A stretch of DNA of 64,000 bases from Saprospiraceae bacterium UBA7687 (GCA_002482845.1 DLGT01000017.1:10968-74967), one strand, 5' to 3'. Counted from the stretch's first letter, positions 28,114 through 36,440 are shown. The notes: a model not told the origin generated them from the sequence alone. Translations and numbers: made by a program.

Positions 28114-30609
28114 TCAATTATCTCTATTGCCCAATGGACTTTCACCTTTACTCAATCTTCTAAATAGCTTTGCAAAACGAACAGAAATAGCCACTAAATC
28201 TTTAGTTTCCAGCATGATACTGAACGTAAGGTCTGTATTCTTAAATCCAAATTCTTTATTAGATATCCCATCCACTTGGATGATCAATGCATGTTCTACA
28301 TGGTCAAAGATGACTCTTTTACGTTGTTTGAATGAAGCTAATTCATCAAAATACTGATCATTTAGACATGTCACCAAAGATGCCAGATAATCATTTACTT
28401 CACTTCTGATTTGGAGTACGATGATTTTCTGACTTTCAGACAAAGGTTTATGTCCATTTTTTACGTGTGAGCCTGCGGCATTTATGATTAATTGGAGTGA
28501 CTGTAATAAATCTTGCATTAAATCATTACTGAGTATGTATAGTTGCGCTGTTTGTTTTTCAGCCAAAGGTGACTTTTTGATGGCTTTGAATAGATTATTT
28601 TTAACATCTTTATAATAGGTGCTCAACTCTTCATACAACTTCTCCGCTGTTTTTATGGTATTTTCATCTTCATTGATTAGTCCATCTATGGCTGCATTAT
28701 AAGCATTTGTGGTAGTCGTAAGGCTTGTCGCAAGCATTTTGGAAGACTTACTCAGCTCTTTACTGGTGGTTAAATCTATAGCGTTAAGGATATCTTTAGA
28801 CCTTGCCTTTAGTTTTTGTTTATAACTGTGGTAGTAATTAGTACCTAAAATCACACCAACTACCAAAACAATCATAAAAACCAACCCGAAAAGCTTGAAA
28901 TTCAAAAGGATTAGTGCAACAATAGCCGTAATGGAGAAAGCAACAAATGCGGTAAATAACCATCCTGCTATAACATTGATCACACCTGCTATTCGGTAAG
29001 CTGCTGACTCCCTACCCCATGCTCTATCTGCTAGAGAAGTTCCCATAGCGACCATAAATGACACATAAGTCGTAGATAATGGTAATTTATAACTTGTAGC
29101 CAAAGCGATCAGCATACTTGCTGCCGTAAGATTAACGGATGCACGTAGTAAGTCAAATGCAGGTTTATCTACAACCTCATCCAAGTCTAAAGGAGCAAAT
29201 TTTTCATTTAGTTTATCCACATATTTATCAGGCAACCACTCATTGGCTGCTTTATTGGCTTTTAAGCTGGTTTTGACAATCCATCTCGAAAATGCATTCG
29301 AACTGAACTTCTCCTCTATTTCTTCTTGTGAGCCTAGACTCACTTCTGTCTCCGTAACACTTCTCGCCTTTTTTGAAAACCATAATGTTAAGATCATTAT
29401 TAAACTAGCAATGATCAAATACAAGTATGGTGTCTGAATAGGAAACTTAAGTCCTGTCATCAGAAAAGTATTTGAAGTAAGGTTTGAACCAGGAATTGAA
29501 GAAGCATATTGAAAAAGTTCATACGATTGCCAGCCTGCTAGCGGTACCCCAATAAAATTGACTAAGTCATTACCAGCAAATGCCATTGCTAAGCTGAATG
29601 TACCTACCATTACGACTACTTTGAGTGCATTTATCTTTAGATAATCAAGTACCCAAAATGCGAAAAGCCAAAAAACAAAAACAATCAATAAACTAGTAGC
29701 TAAGTGAATTTTTATGTAGTCCGTAAATGCTTTGATATCTTTATTTCCAAAAAATATTTCGTAGACTTCTTGCCCTTCATATTCGCCTTTGCTTGCTACT
29801 TTTTTGACAAAAACCATTTCGTTATCCTTGCCTTTGTTAAATACTTCCGTATCACTTATTAAAAGTGTATCTGTCATGTTAGGATCAAAAGACTTCTTAA
29901 AATCAATAAGCTCTTGACTCAAAAGTTGTTCTGTAGAATAGGTAGATTTAAGTCCTTTATAAACCAAAAAATAGGTCAAAGTTAGCATAGCAATGGATGC
30001 CCAAATGATGGTAGCATACTTTTTCTTAGCGCTGAACCTAAAGCCAAACAAGACTCGAGAAAGAAACATGACCAAAACACCGACTGTAAATGACAAAATA
30101 ACGGACAAAAAAATACTCGAAATAATGGTGTTTGTTTTCGACCAATTAATATAACCCACGATACCATTTGCATGGTCATTTATATTAAAGAGCCAATTCA
30201 TAGGCTGATCATTCGTCAGTATTTTGTAAGACGCCACTATCAACGAAGCACCTAACAATTCAAATATGATAGAAACCGTCGTAGATGTGGGAAGACCAAG
30301 TGTATTAAAAGCATCAAGCAATAATATATCTGTGAGCATGACTGCCAAAAAGATAACAATGACATCATTTAAAGTAAAATATTCTGGATTAAAGATGCCT
30401 TCACGAGCTATTTCCATCATACCCGCAGAAGAAAGTGCACCCACCAAGATACCTGCAGAAGCTATCCACATGATAGTCTTAAAACTTGCTACCTTACTAC
30501 CAATCGCAGAGTTGAGAAAATTTACTGCATCATTACCGACACCCACCACAATATCCATCAATGCTGTAGCAACAAGTACAAAAAGTGCAATTATTAAAAA
30601 TACCTCCAT
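28114..30609 (-). CDS. Inorganic phosphate transporter (PiT family) with C-terminal PhoU-like domain
   Basis: An 831-residue low-affinity phosphate permease of the inner membrane. The two PiT signature halves are present: GNDAVNFLNSAIGSKVASFK near residue 26 and GNDLVNFIGVPLAG near residue 348, with a further membrane block (ATSYKLPLSTTYVSFMVAMG) in the second half. An extra loop of about 90 residues (200-290) lies between the halves. Residues from about 610 onward are soluble and helical and look like a PhoU/DUF47-type regulatory domain, which in other bacteria is usually a separate neighbouring gene. The fused form is common in Bacteroidota. The upstream sequence has only an imperfect -7 box (GACTTTTG near 30635). 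Confidence 0.88.
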   Translation of the reverse strand: MEVFLIIALFVLVATALMDIVVGVGNDAVNFLNSAIGSKVASFKTIMWIASAGILVGALSSAGMMEIAREGIFNPEYFTLNDVIVIFLAVMLTDILLLDAFNTLGLPTSTTVSIIFELLGASLIVASYKILTNDQPMNWLFNINDHANGIVGYINWSKTNTIISSIFLSVILSFTVGVLVMFLSRVLFGFRFSAKKKYATIIWASIAMLTLTYFLVYKGLKSTYSTEQLLSQELIDFKKSFDPNMTDTLLISDTEVFNKGKDNEMVFVKKVASKGEYEGQEVYEIFFGNKDIKAFTDYIKIHLATSLLIVFVFWLFAFWVLDYLKINALKVVVMVGTFSLAMAFAGNDLVNFIGVPLAGWQSYELFQYASSIPGSNLTSNTFLMTGLKFPIQTPYLYLIIASLIMILTLWFSKKARSVTETEVSLGSQEEIEEKFSSNAFSRWIVKTSLKANKAANEWLPDKYVDKLNEKFAPLDLDEVVDKPAFDLLRASVNLTAASMLIALATSYKLPLSTTYVSFMVAMGTSLADRAWGRESAAYRIAGVINVIAGWLFTAFVAFSITAIVALILLNFKLFGLVFMIVLVVGVILGTNYYHSYKQKLKARSKDILNAIDLTTSKELSKSSKMLATSLTTTTNAYNAAIDGLINEDENTIKTAEKLYEELSTYYKDVKNNLFKAIKKSPLAEKQTAQLYILSNDLMQDLLQSLQLIINAAGSHVKNGHKPLSESQKIIVLQIRSEVNDYLASLVTCLNDQYFDELASFKQRKRVIFDHVEHALIIQVDGISNKEFGFKNTDLTFSIMLETKDLVAISVRFAKLFRRLSKGESPLGNRDN

Positions 30610-30876
30610 AAGATTATCAATAATATTGAGCGCAAAAGTCGTGTTCCATTAAACATATATAATAACAAATATACAATTTTTACAACGGAAACAAAAACTT
30701 AGGTGCTATTTTGTGAAAATAAACGCATAGATATGGTGTATTTTCAATAGTCAAGATAAAACCATATTAAATTAAGATTAATTTTGACATAGTATATTAG
30801 AATATCAATAAAGCAAAGCAACATTTTCTTAGTCGTACCTAGAAACCAATATTGATGGTGAGTTTTACATTCTAAG

Positions 30877-31590
30877 TTATAAGTTAAACTCAACCGTCAA
30901 AGGACAATGGTCACTATATGAAGTCCAATCTTCAAAAACCCCGATTTCAACATGTTTAAGTTTTTCTACGAAATAATGTGATGCAAAACAATAATCCATA
31001 TGGTATGGCTTATTTTGATGACGGTATAAAAACAAAGTAGCATGTTCTTCTTTACCTTGCTGCTGTTGATGAAAATAGTGGTAGGTACTAAAAATTTGAT
31101 AAGCTTCCAATTTTTCGACAAGTCTTGAATGATTTCCTTCTCTCCTTGGTCTGTCCCAAATGGTATTACTGTTAAAATCTCCGACCAAAATAGCTTTATT
31201 TGTAGCAATCAGATCTTGATAATGATGTAAGGCCTTCCAAATTTGTGTGACATAATGACCATCTTTATCTTCTGGATTATTTGCCCATATAGCAAATAAA
31301 ATAAAATCAACTTTCCCTCCAGTCACTGAAATGGGCAATATGTTTTTGAAGTCAGTGTTATGACATTCCAACAATTTAAATCGATAATCACTATATGAAA
31401 ACACACCAATTCCTTTATTTAGATTTTTCCCATGCCAAACGATGTCTTTAGGCATTAATTTTTCATCATCAAAAATTAGTTTTGCTGGACATTCACATTC
31501 AGGAACGATGACTATATCTGGTTTTTGATGCAAAACATAGCGAGCTTTTTTTCTGAAAGCCATATTACAATTCCAAGTGATCAGTTTCAT
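30877..31590 (-). CDS. Endonuclease/exonuclease/phosphatase (EEP) family protein
   Basis: A 237-residue EEP-superfamily hydrolase without signal peptide. The metal and catalytic motifs are in place: LITWNCNMAF (Asn at strand 1), IVIVPECE (catalytic-type Glu), LVGDFNSNTIWD (Asp-x-Asn) and YSDHCPLTVEF (C-terminal Asp-His). The start MKLITWNCN is standard for the exodeoxyribonuclease III/AP-endonuclease-like branch, so DNA or a nucleotide may be the substrate, but the family also cleaves phospholipids and sugar phosphates. It is a single gene. Confidence 0.85.
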   Translation of the reverse strand: MKLITWNCNMAFRKKARYVLHQKPDIVIVPECECPAKLIFDDEKLMPKDIVWHGKNLNKGIGVFSYSDYRFKLLECHNTDFKNILPISVTGGKVDFILFAIWANNPEDKDGHYVTQIWKALHHYQDLIATNKAILVGDFNSNTIWDRPRREGNHSRLVEKLEAYQIFSTYHYFHQQQQGKEEHATLFLYRHQNKPYHMDYCFASHYFVEKLKHVEIGVFEDWTSYSDHCPLTVEFNL

Positions 31591-31783
31591 TTTCCTATGA
31601 GTTTAGAAAATTTTGCAAATTAAAATGGTTATGATTTCCAATTAAAAACGATGCAAAGTATTCCTTTTTCCGTCAGTATTTAAGATTTTAATACAAATCT
31701 TGTTCAGGAAGTTTAGATTTATGCTCGCAAAAGCCATAAAGGGTAATATTATTAAAGGGTAAAATCCATCTTCTTGTCTACCT

Positions 31784-32029
31784 TCATTTCTTTGTCACTT
31801 TGTAGACTTTTCCAGCTGCATCATATGTTGTCCATTCTCCTATCGATGTCCCTAAGTCAAAATATCCTGAACGTTTTTTAGTGCCGTCAATCCTGAACCA
31901 TTCCCAATAACCATCAGGAAGACCATTGACCACTTGGCCTTTTGACCAAATAGTTTCTCCATTTGCGTGATATTTAATGGTGTCTCCATTTATAATTTCC
32001 GATTTTTTAGGTTTAACTCCCTTAGCCAT
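31784..32029 (-). CDS. Small MORN-repeat-like protein
   Basis: An 81-residue protein built of toxin_YwqK/MORN-type repeats: KYHANGETIWSKGQVVNG, PDGYWEWFRIDGTKKRSGYF and IGEWTTYDAAGKVYK all follow the Y/W-x-x-x-G-x-x-x-x-x-G pattern. No signal peptide is visible. The role is unknown; such repeats are usually protein- or lipid-contact surfaces. It starts 20 bases after the rifampin ADP-ribosyltransferase gene and is probably its operon partner. Confidence 0.7.
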   Translation of the reverse strand: MAKGVKPKKSEIINGDTIKYHANGETIWSKGQVVNGLPDGYWEWFRIDGTKKRSGYFDLGTSIGEWTTYDAAGKVYKVTKK

Positions 32030-32049
32030 CGTAATATTATTTATTTATG

Positions 32050-32496
32050 TTATTCATTATTGAGTGAATCAATACCTTGTTCTTTCAATTTTTCTAGATG
32101 ATCTTTCATCACTTTCACTTGTTCGGCGAGATGACTTTGCCATAAGCTCACTTCGCCCACGACTCTAAATGGCTCAGTAGACCGAAAAGACATAGTTGGA
32201 TTTCCTGGGAACTTTTTGTCTGTCAAATCAGGATCATTTTCTATCTCGCCCAATGGTTCTATTAGATAAATTCTCTCTCGTCCATCACCTGCTGCCAATT
32301 CAGCGCCCCAAATCGCAGCATCCAAAGTCGCAGTCAGAAATATATATTTTGCATTTTTCTTTTGTCCATAATTTGAGTTGTAACCCGCTTCTATGAGATC
32401 GCCCAATTTTAGGTTTGCTTTTGTGCCATGAAAATAAGTTTGGGCAAAAGGAGTGGCACCTTGACCATTTGTTTTAGGTTTGTTGTTTTGGTCCAT
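32050..32496 (-). CDS. arr: NAD(+)--rifampin ADP-ribosyltransferase
   Basis: Inactivates rifamycins by transferring ADP-ribose from NAD+ to the C21 hydroxyl. The 148-residue length is close to the known Arr enzymes (about 140-150). Family landmarks: FAQTYFHGTKANLKLGDLI near the start (His23 in the NAD pocket), YIFLTATLDAAIWGAELAAG, GRERIYLIEPLG and FRSTEPFRVVGEV. This identifies Arr with high confidence from memory of the family, although environmental homologues need not give resistance. A -7 box TATATTTG at 32551-32558 lies 54 bases before the ATG. No mobile genes or integron sites flank it, so it looks like a resident chromosomal gene. Confidence 0.88.
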   Translation of the reverse strand: MDQNNKPKTNGQGATPFAQTYFHGTKANLKLGDLIEAGYNSNYGQKKNAKYIFLTATLDAAIWGAELAAGDGRERIYLIEPLGEIENDPDLTDKKFPGNPTMSFRSTEPFRVVGEVSLWQSHLAEQVKVMKDHLEKLKEQGIDSLNNE

Positions 32497-32550
32497 TAGC
32501 TTTAAATATTTTTTGGTGTAAAGGAATAAAGATGTTGGAAATTATGAATA

Positions 32551-32558
32551 CAAATATA
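32551..32558 (-). promoter_or_regulatory. -7 box of the arr operon
   Basis: TATATTTG on the minus strand, a full TAnnTTTG match, 54 bases before the arr ATG. No -33 TTTG at the proper spacing. Confidence 0.35.
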
Positions 32559-32610
32559 ATACAGAAATGAGAATTCCTTAAACATTAGTTTATTATATTA
32601 TTAGTGGCAT

Positions 32611-32734
32611 ATAATCCTGTAGGGATAAAATGTTAGATGGAATGATTACGTTACTGCAGAATAATCCCGTAGGGATAAAATATCGGTAGAAATATTTGAC
32701 ATTAAACGATATCTCGTCCCGTACGGGACGAAAC
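32611..32734. repeat. Cluster of REP-like CCCGTAGGGA / GTCCCGTACGGGAC palindromes
   Basis: Two direct copies of ATAATCCYGTAGGGATAAAA (32611-32630 and 32661-32680, 50 bases apart) are followed by a palindrome CGTCCCGTACGGGACG (about 32715-32730). All three share the CCCGTAGGGA-type core. Similar short motifs are scattered through many Bacteroidota genomes; here they occupy most of the 297-bp gap between arr and the next minus-strand gene and code for nothing. Confidence 0.6.
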
Positions 32735-32793
32735 AATAATTTGATCTTTTATTTCAAACATCATTAGGTGCTACAAGCACTGTGAAAAAAAAA

Positions 32794-33444
32794 TCATTTA
32801 ATCTGATAATGGATATGATCATCATGTCTTACAGAGTGACAACCTTGAAACTTGATTTTAGGATTCATTAGATTCATTCTTCTCTTTAAATGTGGTTCAA
32901 TGAATACTTTTTGTGTGACGCTGTCTTGTAGGATATATTCGATAAGTTGCTTTGTGTTTTCAAGATCAAATTCCAAATCGTCTCTGCTGCCAAAGGTCAT
33001 TAGTTTAGAATAATCATAATACCAATATCCCTTAGATTTACACTCATTGGTTTGATTCTGTTCTGATGAAGTCGGTTCTACAAATATACCGTATCCGGAA
33101 TTTGCTGGTTTTAGATTTCCTTCTATCTTATCTTTAGTATAATACAAGGACAAATCCACTTTCCTGCCATCTTTATGACTCAAATGTGGCAACAATGGAA
33201 ACCCATCTATAAAAGGAAAATTTGCATCTAAATAGGTGAGCTTTAATTGATTGTTTTCAGCATTAATGTTGTCTGCAATATTGGTCAATTGTGATTTAAG
33301 TGGTGGTTTTACATAATGCCTATTTAAAATCGGAGTTATATAATTATGCGGTATTAGATTTCCAGATTTGAATACTGGCAAAGCAACTCTACCACTCAAC
33401 TTTGCGAGCTGTGGAACAATCAAAAATGTAGTTGCTAAATACAA
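32794..33444 (-). CDS. Membrane-anchored protein with LAS-type metallopeptidase-like motifs
   Basis: Unnamed protein, at least 216 residues. SHKDGRKVDLSLYY (about 89-102) and the final CHSVRHDDHIHYQIK resemble the H-x6-D and H-x-H zinc ligands of LAS/MepA-type (murein endopeptidase) enzymes; this assignment is inference. The listed start is TTG at 33444. The frame stays open upstream to about 33600 and would add a hydrophobic, membrane-spanning segment (IIHIFIVFILTLLTQIGGIV) and a second segment, but no ATG, GTG or TTG occurs in that stretch. Either the true start is a rare codon (ATC or ATT near 33585-33592) or the start codon is mutated. Confidence 0.6.
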   Translation of the reverse strand: MYLATTFLIVPQLAKLSGRVALPVFKSGNLIPHNYITPILNRHYVKPPLKSQLTNIADNINAENNQLKLTYLDANFPFIDGFPLLPHLSHKDGRKVDLSLYYTKDKIEGNLKPANSGYGIFVEPTSSEQNQTNECKSKGYWYYDYSKLMTFGSRDDLEFDLENTKQLIEYILQDSVTQKVFIEPHLKRRMNLMNPKIKFQGCHSVRHDDHIHYQIK

Positions 33445-33666
33445 AACAAAAAAGCCACCAAGTTTTGTCCATCTTGAAACATTTTGTTTCCGAAACCTAA
33501 ATAACCCAAAGTTCAGGATCCATACGATCCCACCTATTTGTGTTAGTAGGGTAAGGATAAAAACAATGAAGATGTGAATGATGGTTTTTAAGATATGTTT
33601 GGTTTATTTATACCTTTATGATTCCTATTTTCCATTTTGTTTTCTGGTTAAAAAACTAATCAATTT

Positions 33667-34431
33667 TCACTGATAATCATTATAGCGTGGAATAAAAATA
33701 TCTTCCTTTACTTGAATAGAGAATTCTTCCGAATAATATTCATGTATCTTTAATCGAGCTTTTGTTTTAAACGGCCCTTCAAATACGGGAATTGATGTTA
33801 TTATAATTTCTTTTGGAAACAGTGGTAATGACATGATACCTGTGCCACAAAAACGCTTATAAGGGTGCGAAATGTCTTTCCATTCGCCTTTGGAATTTAT
33901 AGCTTGAATTATAATATTTACTTGATTATCAGTTATTAAACTATAAAATTGATCTGAAACATTTTCAATAATTAATGGATTGGTTAGGATAGTGTCTTTG
34001 TTTCTCCCCATAAATGAGTTTATCGGTTTTTGATAGATGATAATCGGATAAGATAGACTGGAATCTATTTTAACCATTAAATCATCTTGATGTGGAAATG
34101 GTAAACGGCGACTTAAGTAAAATATGATAGCTGGATGCGAAAAATGCTGTGTTTCATCTATATATTCCATAATTTGATGTTGAAGTATAGGTTGGTAACC
34201 ATCTACTTCAATTCTTCCACTTTTTGAACCGAAATAGAGTATTTCAAAAACAGACTCTATTTGATTTGAATATTTTATGGTATTAATCTTAGAATGATCA
34301 ACATTTTTATAACTGATCTGGAATTCACTTATTTCTTCCTTTGGTTGTTCTTTGCAAGCAAAAAGTTGGGTTAATAAAGCCACAAAAAACAATGAGAAAA
34401 GATTTTGATTGAGATTTAAGTCCATTTTCAC
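33667..34431 (-). CDS. Hypothetical lipoprotein
   Basis: A 254-residue protein I do not recognise. The N-terminus is a lipoprotein signal with lipobox LFAC (Cys at about residue 26), then an acidic linker (KEQPKEE). The body is mainly beta-strand with no repeat or catalytic motif that I can name, so it is probably an envelope lipoprotein of unknown role. It is the last gene before the 21-bp array and runs away from it. Confidence 0.72.
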   Translation of the reverse strand: MKMDLNLNQNLFSLFFVALLTQLFACKEQPKEEISEFQISYKNVDHSKINTIKYSNQIESVFEILYFGSKSGRIEVDGYQPILQHQIMEYIDETQHFSHPAIIFYLSRRLPFPHQDDLMVKIDSSLSYPIIIYQKPINSFMGRNKDTILTNPLIIENVSDQFYSLITDNQVNIIIQAINSKGEWKDISHPYKRFCGTGIMSLPLFPKEIIITSIPVFEGPFKTKARLKIHEYYSEEFSIQVKEDIFIPRYNDYQ

Positions 34432-34587
34432 TAGGATTTAATTTAGATATTTGTAAAAACGTATTTTTTTGTCAAATTATTCTGAAAGCTTGAATAACAA
34501 ATAATTTTCAAGCACCTTTGATAAAAAATCTGATCTTATCCTATAATATTGGATTTTATTTAGCTATTTGGTTCAAAAATATCTTTC

Positions 34588-34902
34588 ATACATAATCCAG
34601 ACTAAATCAACATCCATATTCACTTTCACCATATGGATACACACTATTTTAATATCGATGTATACTTAATCAATATCCATTTACAATATCGCGATATTGA
34701 TATAGACTTTATCCATATTGATGTCGTATAAATCAATATGGATAAAGTCTCTTTTACTATTAATTTTTTCTCAATCGATATCGATATAGAAAATATTAAT
34801 ATCGATTTACACTCTTTAAATATCGATTTACACTCTTTTAAAATTGATATAGACATTACTGTTATCGATTTATACTAAATCAATAACGATTAAGATGATA
34901 AA
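34588..34902. repeat. 21-bp phase-locked degenerate repeat array, sub-array A (TATCGAT type)
   Basis: About 15 consecutive 21-bp units with no insertion or deletion between them. Phase is set by units starting at 34651, 34672, 34693 and so on to 34882; units at 34588, 34609 and 34630 fit the same phase. The shared core is TATCGAT at unit positions 3-9, then TTA and ACT near positions 10-16 and an AT-rich tail. The closest pair (34798 and 34819) differ at one base in 21; most differ at 6-10. No frame is open throughout on either strand. Neighbouring units also form an 18-bp perfect inverted repeat (34705-34749). Confidence 0.8.
34705..34749. repeat. 18-bp perfect inverted repeat inside sub-array A
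   Basis: GACTTTATCCATATTGAT (34705-34722) and ATCAATATGGATAAAGTC (34732-34749) are exact complements separated by nine bases. It could form a cruciform or RNA hairpin. It breaks the simple head-to-tail reading of the array because one arm must be a reversed unit. Confidence 0.75.
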
Positions 34903-35490
34903 GTAACCCACAAAGCTTATTGCACCCTTGATTAAGAGATAACTACTTAAAGATAAGGCTTGTCGACTACCCAAAAAGCTTAAAGTATTGGGCAAAAAGC
35001 CTTCATGACATAACGTTATAGATTCATGACTAATCATGAAGCCTTTGCAAATTATCAAAAAGCTTAAAGGCATCATCATGAAGCCTTAATGCATGAACGT
35101 TATGCATTAATGAATAGTCAGGAAGCCTTTACGACTTATCACTAAGCCTTAATGAATGGTCACAAAGCCTTGGCGACTTGTTATTAAGCTTAAAGTAATA
35201 GTCATAAAGCCTTAATGGTCGAACCAAAACCTTAAAGGTAGGGTCATGAAGCCTTATTGACATCTCGGTAAGCATTCATGAATAGTCAATAAGCCTTATT
35301 GACCGTTCAAAAAGCTTAAAAGCATGAACACGAAGCTTAATGGTATTAACGAAAAGCTCAAAGCAATGGACATGAAGCCTTAATGGCTTGCCTTTAAACT
35401 ATGATGAACGAACATAAAGCTTTTATTATCGAACTAAAAGCTAAAAGAAGATAAGTTAAAAGCTTTAGGCAAAGATGTAAATTTAGTACC
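34903..35490. repeat. 21-bp phase-locked degenerate repeat array, sub-array B (AAGCCTTAATG type)
   Basis: Twenty-eight 21-bp units follow sub-array A in exactly the same phase (34903, 34924 and so on to 35470). The consensus at positions 1-9 is AATRGTCAT, two variable bases may precede or follow, and AAGCYTTAATG fills positions 11-21; position 7 is usually C and AAGC at 11-14 is nearly invariant. Each unit differs from its neighbours and identical units are not seen. Two units, at 35008 and 35092, form a second class with AACGTTAT in the middle and lie four units apart. The plus frame in phase would read Asn-Ser-His-Lys-Ala-Leu-Met-like heptads but has many stops. Confidence 0.8.
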
Positions 35491-35558
35491 GCCAAGTTTA
35501 AACGTCAAATAAAATAAGAGAGTGTAGAAGAGTGTAGAAAACAATTCTTACCCGCATC

Positions 35559-36137
35559 TCATTTCAATCCTGGTAATTCAAGCATGCCCTTATCCAATTG
35601 GTAAAACTCGTAATCTGGAATCAGATTGTATAGTTCCAACAGTAGGATCATTTTTTTGAGTTTGGGTTCATCTTTTGTTGCAGGGAAATGCTCCATAAAT
35701 ATTTTTACGCGTTCTTTTTGGTAGTTAGCCAAATCAAAATCTGTATAGGTTTTGATTTTAAAATAGTCAAGATTTCTTATTAAATCATAAGCCCAATAGT
35801 TATGACTGTTGCCGATATATTGTTCTTTTAGAATACAATATCGTATTGTTTCATATCCTAAATCCACGATGATTTGTTTATGATGATCACGAAAGAAGTT
35901 GATTTTATGATCATTGGCCAACGAGTCCATAAATTTTAATTTTGAAGAAATTTCTGCAGTCCAGCTTCCTTTTTGTATCATCTCCTTATCAAAAAATTGA
36001 AGCTCTTCATGCAAATTTAATTTCGCTTGATTAAAATTTGTGGCTATGCAACTACATATACTCGCTTCTTTAGTTTGACCATTAGAGCAACTCAATAAGT
36101 TGAGCAAAAATAATAACGACAATAAATATTTCATCAA
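35559..36137 (-). CDS. Hypothetical lipoprotein
   Basis: An unrecognised 192-residue protein. A lipoprotein signal (LLSLLFLLNLLSC, lipobox Cys at about residue 17) is followed by a Cys-rich start (SICSCIAT) and a largely helical, charged body. It begins 9 bases after the stop of the small coiled-coil gene at 36147 on the same strand, so the two form an operon. It ends 68 bases from the 21-bp array. No function can be given. Confidence 0.7.
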   Translation of the reverse strand: MMKYLLSLLFLLNLLSCSNGQTKEASICSCIATNFNQAKLNLHEELQFFDKEMIQKGSWTAEISSKLKFMDSLANDHKINFFRDHHKQIIVDLGYETIRYCILKEQYIGNSHNYWAYDLIRNLDYFKIKTYTDFDLANYQKERVKIFMEHFPATKDEPKLKKMILLLELYNLIPDYEFYQLDKGMLELPGLK

Positions 36138-36146
36138 ACAAATATA

Positions 36147-36410
36147 TTAATCCCCTAACTTCTTCATCAATTCAGATAGTTGATTTTTAAGGAATTCGTT
36201 TTCTCTTTCTTTCTCAAGCAAAGCTCTTTCCTTTTCGTCAATAATTTTATGACTTTCTGTTAACGCTTGTTCCTTTTCAACTAATGATTTTTGATATTTT
36301 TTCTCCTTATCATCAAATAAGGCATTAATACTTCTCCATACTTCTTGTTCTATTTCTATTTGCTTACGTTCTTGTGGGTCTGGTCCAGCGTGGTGATTGA
36401 CGATGATCAT
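36147..36410 (-). CDS. Small coiled-coil protein, possibly a remnant of an Rpn-type nuclease C-terminus
   Basis: An 87-residue, strongly charged protein. From about residue 35 it is a continuous coiled coil (EKKYQKSLVEKEQALTESHK and EKERALLEKERENEFLKNQL). The front part (PDPQERKQIEIEQEVWRSIN) recalls the tail of the Rpn/PD-(D/E)XK transposase-like family, whose C-termini have similar EKEKAL repeats; if so, the nuclease domain is gone. This is inference. A -7 box TATCTTTG at 36441-36448 lies 30 bases before the ATG, so it is probably expressed, together with the lipoprotein gene behind it. Confidence 0.55.
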   Translation of the reverse strand: MIIVNHHAGPDPQERKQIEIEQEVWRSINALFDDKEKKYQKSLVEKEQALTESHKIIDEKERALLEKERENEFLKNQLSELMKKLGD

Positions 36411-36440
36411 TTTATAGTATTACCTTTTATTAATGCAGTA

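Noticed and set aside
34644..35079. Two short ORFs inside the 21-bp array (minus strand)
   Set aside because: They arise from the repeat composition (heptad-like low-complexity peptides), stay open only in part of the array, and have no ribosome site.
34588..35490. CRISPR array
   Set aside because: Repeats are not identical, there are no spacers, the period is 21 bp with no constant unit, and no cas genes are near.
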